Source of the DNA: an uncultured Gammaproteobacteria bacterium
GTDB taxonomy: Bacteria > Pseudomonadota > Gammaproteobacteria > UBA6429 > Thiohalophilaceae
NCBI GenBank assembly: GCA_937967995.1
Contig: CALBTB010000009.1
Span: 434,001 to 498,000, forward strand
Direction: 5' to 3'
DNA length: 64,000 nucleotides
Shown: piece after piece, positions 45,667-54,336 of the stretch
Layout of the letters: the number at the start of each line of letters is the position of its first letter
How positions within the stretch are numbered: position 1 is the stretch's first letter
Translations under genes and position numbers: made by a program
The notes under the pieces: generated by a model
The model's input: only the letters and a program-made list of their open reading frames with translations
What the model was told of the DNA's origin: nothing
Database searches by the model: none

Positions 45667-46446
45667 ATGCCAGCCATGATGAAAAACCGACTAATCCCAT
45701 ATTTATATTGCTGCCTGGCGCTGTTTGGCGTTCATGCACAAGCCGAAGAAGTGCGTTATTACGACTTCGAAGTTATTATCTTCGAGTCACTGGATCGGGA
45801 AGCCCGAATCTCCGAGGTGTGGAAGACCGATTTCACACTTGAAAAGCCGCCGCAGTTTGTTGAGTTAGGACAGCCCTATCCTGGCCCCATACCAAAATTC
45901 TATAACCCGAAATGGACATTCAAGCCGATACACAACAAATATTTTCAGCTCAGGGAAGAAGCGAAACTTCTGGAGCAAAATAATAACTATCGCATTTTAC
46001 TGCATACAGCCTGGCGCCAACCGGGCATGGAATCGTCTGAAGCGATTCCTGTGCATATTACACGTTCATTTTTGCAGACTGATAGCCAGCAAGCCGTAAA
46101 ACAAAGGGTTAAACCGGATATGCCAGCCGTCAACCTGCCAGCCCCAACAGCAAACGTACAGACTCGTAATATTCTGGATGGCTACATCAAGATCATCCTG
46201 TCCCGTTACCTGCATGCTGAATTCAATCTGACCTATACCACCAATATTCCGGTTGGCAGCACACGGATACTGACGGCCGCCAACCTGGATGACGATCAGC
46301 TTGAAGCAACATTACCGCAACAAATCGTTTATCACCTGATGGAAAGCCGTAAAATGCGCAGCAAGGAAGTGCATTATATCGACCACCCTGTACTGGGCGT
46401 GATTATTCTTGCCACACCTTTTGAAAGTGGTGACAAGAAAAGCTGA
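45667..46446 (+). CDS. csiV: CsiV-family peptidoglycan-binding protein
   Basis: A 259-residue exported protein: signal peptide (LIPYLYCCLALFGVHAQA), then EVRYYDFEVIIFESLDREAR and, after a mid-protein linker, LDGYIKIILSRYLHAEFNL and HLMESRKMRSKEVHYIDHPV. This pattern (a YdFEviiF start and a RkMRs.ElHYiDHP.lG end) is that of CsiV proteins, which in Vibrio cholerae bind peptidoglycan and assist the PBP1A-LpoA system; the gene often follows mfd. The second in-frame ATG (45676) may be the true start. It converges on the methylthioinosine phosphorylase gene seven bases away. Confidence 0.8.
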   Translation: MPAMMKNRLIPYLYCCLALFGVHAQAEEVRYYDFEVIIFESLDREARISEVWKTDFTLEKPPQFVELGQPYPGPIPKFYNPKWTFKPIHNKYFQLREEAKLLEQNNNYRILLHTAWRQPGMESSEAIPVHITRSFLQTDSQQAVKQRVKPDMPAVNLPAPTANVQTRNILDGYIKIILSRYLHAEFNLTYTTNIPVGSTRILTAANLDDDQLEATLPQQIVYHLMESRKMRSKEVHYIDHPVLGVIILATPFESGDKKS

Positions 46447-46453
46447 ATCAGTC

Positions 46454-47191
46454 TTACATAGAAGTGATCAGTTTCACCAGCAATGATTTTACATTGGCGA
46501 TTCCGACACTCAACTGCTTCTCTATTTCACTTAATGTAATTTCACCCTCGGCCCGACCCGCGGCCATATTGGCAACCACGCAGACACTTGCATAGCACAA
46601 CCCCGCTTCCCGGGCCAGGGCCGCTTCCGGCATCCCTGTCATTCCAACGATATGACAACCATCGTTTTCCAGTCGGTTGATTTCCGCTGCCGTTTCCAGC
46701 CGCGGTCCCTGTGTAGCCGCATAGGTGGCAGTTGTATGCACATCCAGTTTCGCCTGTTGGGCCGCATTAATTAAAGCCTGGCGTAATTCTTCGCAATATG
46801 GATGCGTAAAATCGATATGCACGACGTCTTCTGAGTCTTCGAAGAAGGTATGTTCGCGTGACCATGTGTAGTCAATAATCTGATCCGGAATAACCAGTGA
46901 TGGCGGTGGCATCTCAGCAGCTATTCCACCAACGGCATTTATTGCAATAATTTTGTCCACACCGGCATCTTTTAACACTGATATATTGGCGCGGTAATTC
47001 ACCTGGTGTGGCGGAATTGTATGGCCGGCTCCATGGCGAGGCAAAAAAAGAATTTCCATGCCATCCAGGTTGCCACGTGTTAACGGCGCGGATGGCTCGC
47101 CATACCGACTCACGTGCAGTTCACGAGCGGTAATTTCCAGATCGGGCAGGCTTGTTAAGCCGGTTCCGCCAATAATCGCCAGTTTTGCCAT
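46454..47191 (-). CDS. S-methyl-5'-thioinosine phosphorylase
   Basis: Homologs in Pseudomonas split methylthioinosine, the deaminated polyamine by-product methylthioadenosine, to hypoxanthine and methylthioribose 1-phosphate. The protein opens with AKLAIIGGTGLTSLPDLEI and has FLPRHGAGHTIPPHQVNYRAN, YAATQGPRLETAAEI and GMTGMPEAALAREAGLCYA, the PNP/MTAP family core, close to Pseudomonas PA3004. I chose the ATG at 47191 (245 residues) because AGGAATAAA precedes it and it comes one base after the hpt stop. The pairing with hpt, which salvages hypoxanthine, fits: its product is the substrate of its neighbour. Confidence 0.88.
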   Translation of the reverse strand: MAKLAIIGGTGLTSLPDLEITARELHVSRYGEPSAPLTRGNLDGMEILFLPRHGAGHTIPPHQVNYRANISVLKDAGVDKIIAINAVGGIAAEMPPPSLVIPDQIIDYTWSREHTFFEDSEDVVHIDFTHPYCEELRQALINAAQQAKLDVHTTATYAATQGPRLETAAEINRLENDGCHIVGMTGMPEAALAREAGLCYASVCVVANMAAGRAEGEITLSEIEKQLSVGIANVKSLLVKLITSM

Positions 47192-47192
47192 T

Positions 47193-47747
47193 TTATTCCT
47201 CGTCCGGAATCGCGTAGATACCGGGTGCATTCCTCAGGTAATCGTTGTAATCCATGCCATACCCGAATAAATACCGGTCATCTGTTTCAAGCCCGATATA
47301 ATCAATATTGACTTTGCATTTACGATCATGCAGTTTATTGACCAACACGGCAGTATAAACACGATCAGCTTCCTGAGATTCACAGAATTTGATCAACTCA
47401 GACAGTGTAACACCTTCATCATAAATATCATCGATTAACAGAACCGTCCGGTTTCTTAATGAAAACTCGGGTTTCTTAAGCCAGTGTAACGTACCGCCCT
47501 TTGTTTCGCCGCGATAGCGGGTGGCATGTATATAATCGAGCTGCAATGGAAAATTCAACATGGTCAGCAGATGACCTGCAGGAATAAGCGCGCCGGACAT
47601 GACACACAAAACCAACGGATTGCTATCAGCCATATCACGAGTAATCGACTGCGCCATTTCTCTTAATGCAGACTGGACCTGTTCATTCGTGTACAGGCAA
47701 TCGGCCTTTTTTAAAACCGTTTCTGGATTCAAACTGATCTCTTTCAA
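47193..47747 (-). CDS. hpt: Hypoxanthine-guanine phosphoribosyltransferase
   Basis: This 184-residue phosphoribosyltransferase makes IMP (or GMP) from hypoxanthine (or guanine) and PRPP. The PRPP-binding motif VLLIDDIYDEGVTLSELI lies at about 98-115, and LVLCVMSGALIPAGHLLTML is the loop near residue 45. The KVNIDYIGLETDDRYLFGYGMDYN region is the purine-recognising part. It overlaps the DsrE-like gene by four bases (ATGA) and precedes methylthioinosine phosphorylase by one base, making a three-gene unit. Confidence 0.93.
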   Translation of the reverse strand: MKEISLNPETVLKKADCLYTNEQVQSALREMAQSITRDMADSNPLVLCVMSGALIPAGHLLTMLNFPLQLDYIHATRYRGETKGGTLHWLKKPEFSLRNRTVLLIDDIYDEGVTLSELIKFCESQEADRVYTAVLVNKLHDRKCKVNIDYIGLETDDRYLFGYGMDYNDYLRNAPGIYAIPDEE

Positions 47748-48112
47748 TAAGTAAATGTTACGGTTTCGCCACTCATGGCTTCACTGATAATATAGGCGGC
47801 GCCTACAGTCTCGGATATTTCCGGAATCAAATCATCACCCCATAACTCAAGCGTGGGAGTACAAACCTTGAATACAACACCGGCATCATGGGCTTCCCTG
47901 ATAAAATCATAGGCCGTTTTTGGATTACCTTCCTGAATTTTTATTTTCTCAGCAAATCCAGTGCGCGCCAGTTCGGCAGCACTACCCGTCATGATGACTT
48001 CCACCGTATAATCCATGGCCGCGGCAACGGTCGCCTGAAAAAAAGGCGCGCACATTTCAGGGCCTCGACTCGGGTCCGTATTCACCATCACGATCATGAG
48101 TTTATCTGCCAT
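47744..48112 (-). CDS. DsrE/F-family protein
   Basis: A 122-residue single-domain protein of the DsrE/F superfamily: KLMIVMVNTDPSRGPEMCAPF at the start, MDYTVEVIMTGSAAEL and a C-terminal FKVCTPTLELWGDDLI. DsrE-type proteins relay sulfur as persulfide on a conserved cysteine or act as thiol-related small proteins. Two cysteines are here: C21 and the one in KVCTP (about 83), which is near the position used for sulfur in DsrE. It heads the unit with hpt and methylthioinosine phosphorylase. The sulfur-carrying function is an inference from the family. Confidence 0.85.
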   Translation of the reverse strand: MADKLMIVMVNTDPSRGPEMCAPFFQATVAAAMDYTVEVIMTGSAAELARTGFAEKIKIQEGNPKTAYDFIREAHDAGVVFKVCTPTLELWGDDLIPEISETVGAAYIISEAMSGETVTFTY

Positions 48113-48135
48113 AGATTTGTGATTCTACTCTGCGA

Positions 48136-49239
48136 CTAACTGGCCGGTTCAGGTGCCGGTAATTCATGACGGCTATCAAGTTGCACACCTGCCGGAATAT
48201 GCACTGTCGACGTAGGGTACGCAATCTCTGCTTCGTGTGAAGCAATTATTTCACTGATTCGAAACAGAACGTCCTGTTTGATTCTGTGAAACTCTATCCA
48301 GTTTGTTGTATTGGTGAATGTATAAACAAAAAAGTCCAGTGACGAAGCAGCAAATTTGTCAAAATTCACAATCATTGTTTGATCGGTTGCGATATCGGGA
48401 TGTTCTTTCAGCATCGCTTTAACATCTTCAACGATAGTCGGTAGTTTTTCCACATCATCGTAACGCACACCAATGGTTTCATAGATACGCCGATGCGACA
48501 TTCGCGACGGGTTTTCTACGGATATTGACATGAAAATCGAATTGGGAATATATAAAGGCCGTTTGTCAAAGGTCCTTATGGTCGTTAAGCGCCAGCCGAT
48601 ATGTTCAACAGTACCTTCTATGTTTCTGTCCGGAGAACGAACCCAGTCACCCACTGCAAACGGTCTGTCCAGATAGATCATCAGGCCACCAAAAAAATTA
48701 GCCAGCAGGTCCTTGGCGGCAAAACCCACAGCAATACCACCTATACCGCCAAAAGCCAGTACGGCGGAAATATTGACACCGATCGTCTGCAGGCCAACCA
48801 GAACAGCGGTGATAAAAACAGAAACTCTCAGTAACTGGGCAATTGCATCGGCCGTAGTGCGATCGATTTTATCGCCAACAGCCTCACCCTTTCGAATAAT
48901 GGCTTCTTCAACGTTCTTGATAAATCGAATAACTGTCCAGCTAACACAGATAATCAGGCCAATTTCCCGAATTCTGGTGGAATAGCTGAAGTCAATAATA
49001 TCAAGGGCAAAACTGATGCCCATAATCCAGATAAACAGTGACAGTGGCGCGCGAAGCGCATTAAGCAATGAGTCGTCCCAGAGTGTTCTGGTCGTGCTTA
49101 ATTTCCGGCTTAATCTTTTAAGGATACCTTTTTGTATAAAATCCAGAAGTAACGCGAGGAAAATAATGACAAAGATTTGCACCATCCAGGCATTGTCACC
49201 GGCTACTTCTGTTGCCTGTATTTTAATCCATTCCCACAT
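48136..49239 (-). CDS. MscS-family mechanosensitive channel
   Basis: A 367-residue channel protein. Membrane helices occur at about 18-36 (NAWMVQIFVIIFLALLLDFI), 67-85, 92-108 and 138-160, then the pore helix and beta domain: FGGIGGIAVGFAAKDLLANF, FFGGLMIYLDRPFAVGDWV, then RRTFDK-like RTIRTFDKRPLYIPNS, the MscS middle domain. The protein is longer than E. coli MscS (286), with extra N-terminal helices, like YnaI. It probably gates under hypoosmotic membrane tension. It starts eight bases after nagZ ends and ends 23 bases before the DsrE-like gene. Confidence 0.93.
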   Translation of the reverse strand: MWEWIKIQATEVAGDNAWMVQIFVIIFLALLLDFIQKGILKRLSRKLSTTRTLWDDSLLNALRAPLSLFIWIMGISFALDIIDFSYSTRIREIGLIICVSWTVIRFIKNVEEAIIRKGEAVGDKIDRTTADAIAQLLRVSVFITAVLVGLQTIGVNISAVLAFGGIGGIAVGFAAKDLLANFFGGLMIYLDRPFAVGDWVRSPDRNIEGTVEHIGWRLTTIRTFDKRPLYIPNSIFMSISVENPSRMSHRRIYETIGVRYDDVEKLPTIVEDVKAMLKEHPDIATDQTMIVNFDKFAASSLDFFVYTFTNTTNWIEFHRIKQDVLFRISEIIASHEAEIAYPTSTVHIPAGVQLDSRHELPAPEPAS

Positions 49240-49247
49240 AACCCGTC

Positions 49248-50297
49248 TCAGAAATTGAATTCAATTGTTGGTTCCTCAACGTAACGTTGTACCAGATCGG
49301 AAATATCATGCCATTCGGCAAGTTTTCGTAACGCCTGACGGTTCAGTTCATGTCGTCCATGCATTCTTACCAGACGTGCGTTTGTAACCGGGTTATTCCA
49401 GTCGGACAGGCTCTCCACCACATCCTCTGCACCACGCCGGTTATTGCAAACCAGGATCATATCACATCCGGCATCCAGAGCTGAACGTGCCCGATCTGCA
49501 TATTGTTCACCGGCGATACTGGCACCTTCCATGTCAAGATCATCACTGAAGATAACACCATTGAATCCGAGTTGCTCACGTAGCGCCTTTTTCAGCCAGA
49601 AGCGGGAAAAGCCTGCGGGTTGTTTGTCTGCTTTTTGATAAACAATATGTGCCGGCATTATGCCGGCCAGGTTATTTTGTGCCAGCAAGCGATACGGGTA
49701 AACATCGTGTTGAAATATATCTTCAAGGGATCGATTGTCCACCGGAATGGCAAGATGCGAATCTTCCGTTACCGCGCCGTGACCGGGAAAATGTTTCGCC
49801 ACGGCCGCCATACCCGCCTTGTCCATTCCCTTTATATAAGCATATGCCAGCTCATATACCGCATGTGGATTCGAATGAAACGCCCGATCACCGATAACGG
49901 CACAACAGCCGTAGTCAAGATCGACCACGGGTGCAAAACTGAAATCCACGCCAATGCTACGTAATTCAATGGCCATTAACCAGCCTACCCGTGTCGCCAG
50001 TTCCCTGGCTGCTTTGCGGTTATGGTCGTAGAGTTCACCAATGCGTCTGGCGGCAGGTAAGCGTGTGAATCCATCGTGAAAGCGCTGCACCCGGCCACCT
50101 TCATGATCGATGGCGATTAACAGGTGTGGATCCCGCAGCGCATGAATTTGCTTTAGTAATTCCTGTATCTGGTCAATACTATCGAAATTACGTGAAAATA
50201 GAATGACGCCACCCACTGCCGGATGTAACAGCAGTTCCCTGTCTTCAGGTGTCAGCTCTGTTCCAGAAATATCCAGCATGACTGGCCCTAGGGACAT
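49248..50297 (-). CDS. nagZ: beta-N-acetylhexosaminidase NagZ
   Basis: NagZ removes N-acetylglucosamine from cytoplasmic muropeptides during peptidoglycan recycling. The 349-residue GH3 enzyme has IAIDHEGGRVQRFHDGFTRL (about 61-80) and the catalytic KHFPGHGAVTEDSHLAIP (about 167-184), with the histidine-aspartate pair. FSDDLDMEGASIAGE contains the nucleophile aspartate. The start overlaps the end of the L,D-transpeptidase gene by 10 bases, linking two peptidoglycan-related genes. GGAGC lies before the ATG. Confidence 0.95.
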   Translation of the reverse strand: MSLGPVMLDISGTELTPEDRELLLHPAVGGVILFSRNFDSIDQIQELLKQIHALRDPHLLIAIDHEGGRVQRFHDGFTRLPAARRIGELYDHNRKAARELATRVGWLMAIELRSIGVDFSFAPVVDLDYGCCAVIGDRAFHSNPHAVYELAYAYIKGMDKAGMAAVAKHFPGHGAVTEDSHLAIPVDNRSLEDIFQHDVYPYRLLAQNNLAGIMPAHIVYQKADKQPAGFSRFWLKKALREQLGFNGVIFSDDLDMEGASIAGEQYADRARSALDAGCDMILVCNNRRGAEDVVESLSDWNNPVTNARLVRMHGRHELNRQALRKLAEWHDISDLVQRYVEEPTIEFNF

Positions 50298-50779
50298 ATT
50301 GCTTGCTCCGTAATATAAACCCGTGTACCGATATTTACGCGATCAAACAAATCAATAACGTCTTTATTGCGCATCTTGATGCAACCGTGTGATCCAGGTC
50401 TGCCCATTTCATCCTCATCCGGACAACCATGTATATAAATATAGCGTCGCATCGTATCGACATTACCGAGTCGGTTAAACCCGGGTTCAAGTCCACTTAA
50501 CCATAAAATACGCGTCAGTATCCAGTCACGCTCCGGATAGGTCTGTTTCATATCAGGCTGGTAAATTTCACCCGTCGGACGCCTGCCGACAAAGACCGCA
50601 TTACTTTTCTGTCCCTGTCCGATTTTGGCACGAATCTGATGCCAGCCGCGCGGTGTACATTCACTGCCATTGACTTCGCCCATACCCTTCTTTGCTGTTG
50701 AAACACTCACATCCATGACCATGTCATTGGTATCGTGCAATTGTAATCGCTGATCGGCAATGGAAATAATAATATGCAT
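50288..50779 (-). CDS. L,D-transpeptidase (YkuD family)
   Basis: A 163-residue YkuD-domain protein with the catalytic motif: H118 in YIYIHGCPDE and C133 in GRPGSHGCIKMRNKDVIDLF. Such enzymes make 3-3 crosslinks or attach lipoproteins to peptidoglycan. There is no signal peptide (MHIIISIADQRLQLHD starts the domain directly), so a cytoplasmic location is implied, possibly acting on recycled muropeptides together with NagZ. This is an inference from the missing export signal and from the 10-base overlap with nagZ. Confidence 0.9.
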   Translation of the reverse strand: MHIIISIADQRLQLHDTNDMVMDVSVSTAKKGMGEVNGSECTPRGWHQIRAKIGQGQKSNAVFVGRRPTGEIYQPDMKQTYPERDWILTRILWLSGLEPGFNRLGNVDTMRRYIYIHGCPDEDEMGRPGSHGCIKMRNKDVIDLFDRVNIGTRVYITEQAICP

Positions 50780-51258
50780 TATCGATTATTCGTCCAGTCC
50801 CTGTAGGGATGCTTTACCAGGCTGACATTATAATAACGCGGATCGGATGATACCTCATCCCCCAGCCAGTCAGGAACGGAAAAAGTCTGTTGTTCTGATT
50901 GCAGTTCTATTTCTGCGACAATCAGGCCGGCGTTCTCACCCCTGAATTCATCGATTTCCCAGACCAGATCGCCCTGTGGGATCCGGTAGCGAATTTTTTC
51001 AATCAAGGGTTTTTCACAGAGCGTTTCCAGTAAAGTATTCGCATCATCAACCGGGATGGGATATTCGAACTCCATACGTCGCACACCCAGTGTGGCACTT
51101 TTTATGTTCAGATAGGCCTGTTGCCCCTCTGTCCTGACCCGAACTGAAGCATGTTCTGAGCCAATGAGATAGCCCTGTCTGTACAGTGTCCCCTGATCGG
51201 CCTGATCACGCCAGGCATCGTGCCTGACCAGGAACTTTCGCTCAATCTCCACGCCCAT
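50779..51258 (-). CDS. CYTH-domain protein (triphosphate tunnel family)
   Basis: A 159-residue single-domain CYTH protein. It begins with the E-x-E-x-K signature GVEIERKFLV (residues 2-11) and continues with ASVRVRTEGQQAYLNIKS (R-x-R), FEYPIPVDDANTLL and IRYRIPQGDLVWEIDEFRGENAGLIVAEIEL, which hold the acidic and basic residues of the tunnel. Single-domain bacterial members are usually inorganic triphosphatases; a cyclase is less likely. The GTG/ATG junction with the L,D-transpeptidase is a one-base overlap. Confidence 0.92.
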   Translation of the reverse strand: MGVEIERKFLVRHDAWRDQADQGTLYRQGYLIGSEHASVRVRTEGQQAYLNIKSATLGVRRMEFEYPIPVDDANTLLETLCEKPLIEKIRYRIPQGDLVWEIDEFRGENAGLIVAEIELQSEQQTFSVPDWLGDEVSSDPRYYNVSLVKHPYRDWTNNR

Positions 51259-51261
51259 AAA

Positions 51262-52590
51262 TTACTTCCTGGTAAATACCGCGATCGACTCGACATGTGC
51301 AGTGTGTGGAAACATATCCATGATACCCGCTTTTGTCATTTCATAACCATACTCGTTGACAAGAATTCCGGCATCACGCGCCAGGGTTGCCGGATTACAG
51401 GAAACATAAACAATATGCGCAATGGCCATGCGACCAATCTGGTGTACTACCTGTTCCGCGCCACTGCGTGGCGGATCGAGAAACACCCTGTCATAGTCAT
51501 GCTTGCGCCAGAATGGCAAGTCGGCAAGATCATCCATCAGGTTGGCAACATGATAGTCGACGTTCTCTATGTTGTTCAGCTTCGCATTTTCTCGTGCGCG
51601 TTCAACAAGCCCCTGCTCTCCTTCAACCGCGGTTACAGATCTGGCCTGCTGCGCAATCGGCAAGGTAAAATTTCCCAGACCGCAGAACAATTCCAGCACG
51701 TGACTATCAGTTGTCGGCTTTAACAAATCCAGCACCAGCGGAACGATCTTACTGTTAATCTCTGCATTAACCTGAACGAAGTCCGTCGGCAAAAACTGAT
51801 ACTCCAGCTTATAATCTTTCAGTCTGTAACTCAGTTGTGGATTCATTGGCCACAATGGTGTCACCGTTTCCGGTCCTCCTGACTGCAGATAAATATCAAA
51901 AGAAAATTCTTTTGCAAATTCGACAAGTTTCGCACGGTCCTCGTCAGTGAGTTCCACCAGGTGACGAAACACCAGTGCACTGCCCCTGTCTCCAAACGCC
52001 ACTTCGATTTGTGGAATCTCATCAGGACATGACAAGGAAGCGATTAAATCAGACAAATCCTGCAAATGATGACCCACCTGAGGAACCAGCACTTCACACT
52101 GCAATAAATCCGCCAGGTAACGCGATGCGCGTTCCCTGAAACCGACCAGTACCTTTCCTTTTTTATGCACATGTTTGACGCCGAGCCTGGCTTTACGCCG
52201 GTAACCCCACTGTGGACCGGTCACTGGACCTTGCACGTGCTCCGCTGTTACATGCCCAATGCGCTGAAGGTTATCCAGCAGAATTTTCTGTTTGATGGCA
52301 ATCTGTGCTTCGTGCGACAGGTGTTGCAGACTACAACCACCACATATATCAAAATGCTGACATTTCGCCTCTACACGATCTTTTGACGGACTGAGTACAC
52401 GATGCAAACGTCCTTCATCGTACTGTCTGCGGCGACGTGTATAAACAAACTCAACGGTTTCGCCTGGCAAGGCACGATCTATAAAAACTGTTTTTCCATC
52501 GATATGCGCCACACCCTGGCCGGTATGAGTCAAATCCGTGACTTCCGCCTGGCAGGGTTCTGTTGGCAGTGCTTTCTTACGACGTGCCAT
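51262..52590 (-). CDS. rlmD: 23S rRNA (uracil-1939-C5) methyltransferase RlmD
   Basis: RlmD methylates U1939 of 23S rRNA using SAM. The 442-residue protein has a TRAM domain (about 14-70), the [4Fe-4S] cysteines C77, C83, C86 (CQHFDICGGCSLQH) and a fourth near 164 (LLQCEVLVP), the SAM-binding LELFCGLGNFTLP, and the catalytic cysteine in YVSCNPATLARD (about 397). DPPRSGA is the conserved motif before it. It lies in a tight run between the exonuclease and CYTH genes. rlmD and cysM are also neighbours in Pseudomonas. Confidence 0.96.
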   Translation of the reverse strand: MARRKKALPTEPCQAEVTDLTHTGQGVAHIDGKTVFIDRALPGETVEFVYTRRRRQYDEGRLHRVLSPSKDRVEAKCQHFDICGGCSLQHLSHEAQIAIKQKILLDNLQRIGHVTAEHVQGPVTGPQWGYRRKARLGVKHVHKKGKVLVGFRERASRYLADLLQCEVLVPQVGHHLQDLSDLIASLSCPDEIPQIEVAFGDRGSALVFRHLVELTDEDRAKLVEFAKEFSFDIYLQSGGPETVTPLWPMNPQLSYRLKDYKLEYQFLPTDFVQVNAEINSKIVPLVLDLLKPTTDSHVLELFCGLGNFTLPIAQQARSVTAVEGEQGLVERARENAKLNNIENVDYHVANLMDDLADLPFWRKHDYDRVFLDPPRSGAEQVVHQIGRMAIAHIVYVSCNPATLARDAGILVNEYGYEMTKAGIMDMFPHTAHVESIAVFTRK

Positions 52591-52595
52591 ATAAT

Positions 52596-53372
52596 TTATT
52601 GCGGCGTTTGCCAGTTTTCCAGGAATTGAATCAAGTGTGGTTTATTGTCAGACTTCAGTACATCACGAACCAGCTGGCACTCATCCTCGTACTCCTGCAT
52701 GGTCAGATTACCGCGCATTAATTCAAAACGAAGATACACCAGGTAAGTATTTGCGACGTCTGTTTCACAATAGTCCCGAATCCCCTGAATATTGCCATTC
52801 ATGAATTCATCCCAGACCTTTGCACCACTCATGCCCATCTTGCCTGGAAATCCCAGCATCGTGGCGATTTCATCCAGCGGTGCATAGGCGCGTAATTCAT
52901 AACCGGCAAGCACATCCATCAGGTCGGTGTGACGTGCATGATAACGACTCAGATAATTGTTCCAGCGAAAACTATTGTCGCTGTCGCCTGTTTCCCAGTA
53001 ACGGGTTGCATTAATACCATGCAATAGTGACCGGTAATGTAAAACCGGCAGATCAAATCCCTTGCCATTCCATGAAACAATCGTCGGAGTATATTTTTCT
53101 ATGCCGGAGAAAAACCGTTCGATCAGTTCTTTCTCACCGGAATCCGGCTCGCCCAGTGACCAGACGGAAAACCGATCCCGGCTACGATACGCCACTGAGA
53201 TTGCAACAATGCGATGTAAATGCAGTTTGAGAAATTCCGTACCTGTTTCCTGACGACGTTTATGAAACATGACGTCTGCGACTTCCTTGTCAGACAGGCC
53301 TTGCAAATCATAGAGCTTTCTTCCTGACTCCACATCGGGAACTGTCTCAATATCAAAAACAAAAACATTCAT
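52596..53372 (-). CDS. Predicted PolB-like 3'-5' exonuclease
   Basis: A 258-residue protein of the predicted PolB-like DnaQ-fold exonucleases. Exo motifs are visible: FVFDIETVPDVES (Exo I, D and E near residues 6-8), SWNGKGFDLPVL (Exo II, about 95) and YCETDVANTYLVYLR (Exo III, about 200). The family often occurs beside rlmD and cysM in gammaproteobacteria. No polymerase domain is attached. The target nucleic acid is unknown. Confidence 0.88.
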   Translation of the reverse strand: MNVFVFDIETVPDVESGRKLYDLQGLSDKEVADVMFHKRRQETGTEFLKLHLHRIVAISVAYRSRDRFSVWSLGEPDSGEKELIERFFSGIEKYTPTIVSWNGKGFDLPVLHYRSLLHGINATRYWETGDSDNSFRWNNYLSRYHARHTDLMDVLAGYELRAYAPLDEIATMLGFPGKMGMSGAKVWDEFMNGNIQGIRDYCETDVANTYLVYLRFELMRGNLTMQEYEDECQLVRDVLKSDNKPHLIQFLENWQTPQ

Positions 53373-53374
53373 AC

Positions 53375-54274
53375 CTATTCTGCCGGAAATACATTTGTTG
53401 ACAGATAACGATCACCGCGGTCACAAATAATGGCGACGATCATGGCATTACTCACCTGCCCGGCCAGACTGATAGCGGCGGTAACAGCACCGCCTGAACT
53501 GATTCCACAGAAAATCCCTTCTTTGGCAGCAAGGTCGCGCGTCATTTGTTCCGCTTCCTGCTGGCTGACTTCCAGGGTCATGTCTACCTGGGAAGCATCG
53601 AATATTTTTGGCAGGTAAGCTTTCGGCCAGCGTCGAATTCCCGGAATTTTCGCACCTTCCGCAGGTTCCACACCAACAATCTGAATCGCCGGATTCTGTT
53701 CCTTTAAATAACGTGAGGTTCCCATGATGGTACCGGTTGTTCCCATTGCGCTGACAAAATGCGTGATCTCACCATTTGTATCGCGCCAGATTTCAGGTCC
53801 TGTTCCTTCGTAATGTGCCAGTGGATTGTCCGGATTGGAGAATTGATCGAGCACCTTGCCTCTGCCCTGTTGTTGCATTTCAAGCGCCAGGTCACGTGCC
53901 CCTTCCATACTGGCTTCACTGGAGACAAGAATCAGTTCGGCACCAAATGCCCGCATGGATGCACGCCGCTCCAGGCTCATGGTCTCCGGCATGATCAGGA
54001 TCATTTTATAACCCTTGATCGCCGCCGCCATCGCCAGTGCTATGCCGGTATTCCCGCTGGTAGCTTCGATGAGTATATCGCCCGGTTTGATTTCACCCCG
54101 TTGCTCTGCACGTGCGATCATACTTAGCGCCGGTCGATCCTTTACCGACCCCGCCGGGTTATTCCCTTCCAGTTTGACCAGAATGGTATTGTTACCTTGC
54201 TCGGGAACAAGCCGTTGCAGTCGGACCAGTGGTGTATTACCGACAAAGTCCCCAATTGTTTTATATTTACTCAA
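53375..54274 (-). CDS. cysM: Cysteine synthase B (CysM)
   Basis: CysM makes cysteine (or S-sulfocysteine) from O-acetylserine and sulfide (or thiosulfate). The 299-residue protein has the PLP lysine K45 in NPAGSVKDRPA, the phosphate-binding EATSGNTGIALA, and GTTGTIMGTSRYLKE. Its length and the ending ICDRGDRYLSTNVF match CysM rather than the longer CysK. It starts 62 bases from the divergent HPt gene and has the exonuclease gene two bases downstream. Confidence 0.94.
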   Translation of the reverse strand: MSKYKTIGDFVGNTPLVRLQRLVPEQGNNTILVKLEGNNPAGSVKDRPALSMIARAEQRGEIKPGDILIEATSGNTGIALAMAAAIKGYKMILIMPETMSLERRASMRAFGAELILVSSEASMEGARDLALEMQQQGRGKVLDQFSNPDNPLAHYEGTGPEIWRDTNGEITHFVSAMGTTGTIMGTSRYLKEQNPAIQIVGVEPAEGAKIPGIRRWPKAYLPKIFDASQVDMTLEVSQQEAEQMTRDLAAKEGIFCGISSGGAVTAAISLAGQVSNAMIVAIICDRGDRYLSTNVFPAE

Positions 54275-54336
54275 TGCACTGGATCTCGATCTAAAAATAA
54301 TGCATCATTCTAGCAGAATTCATCCGGAACAAGTGC

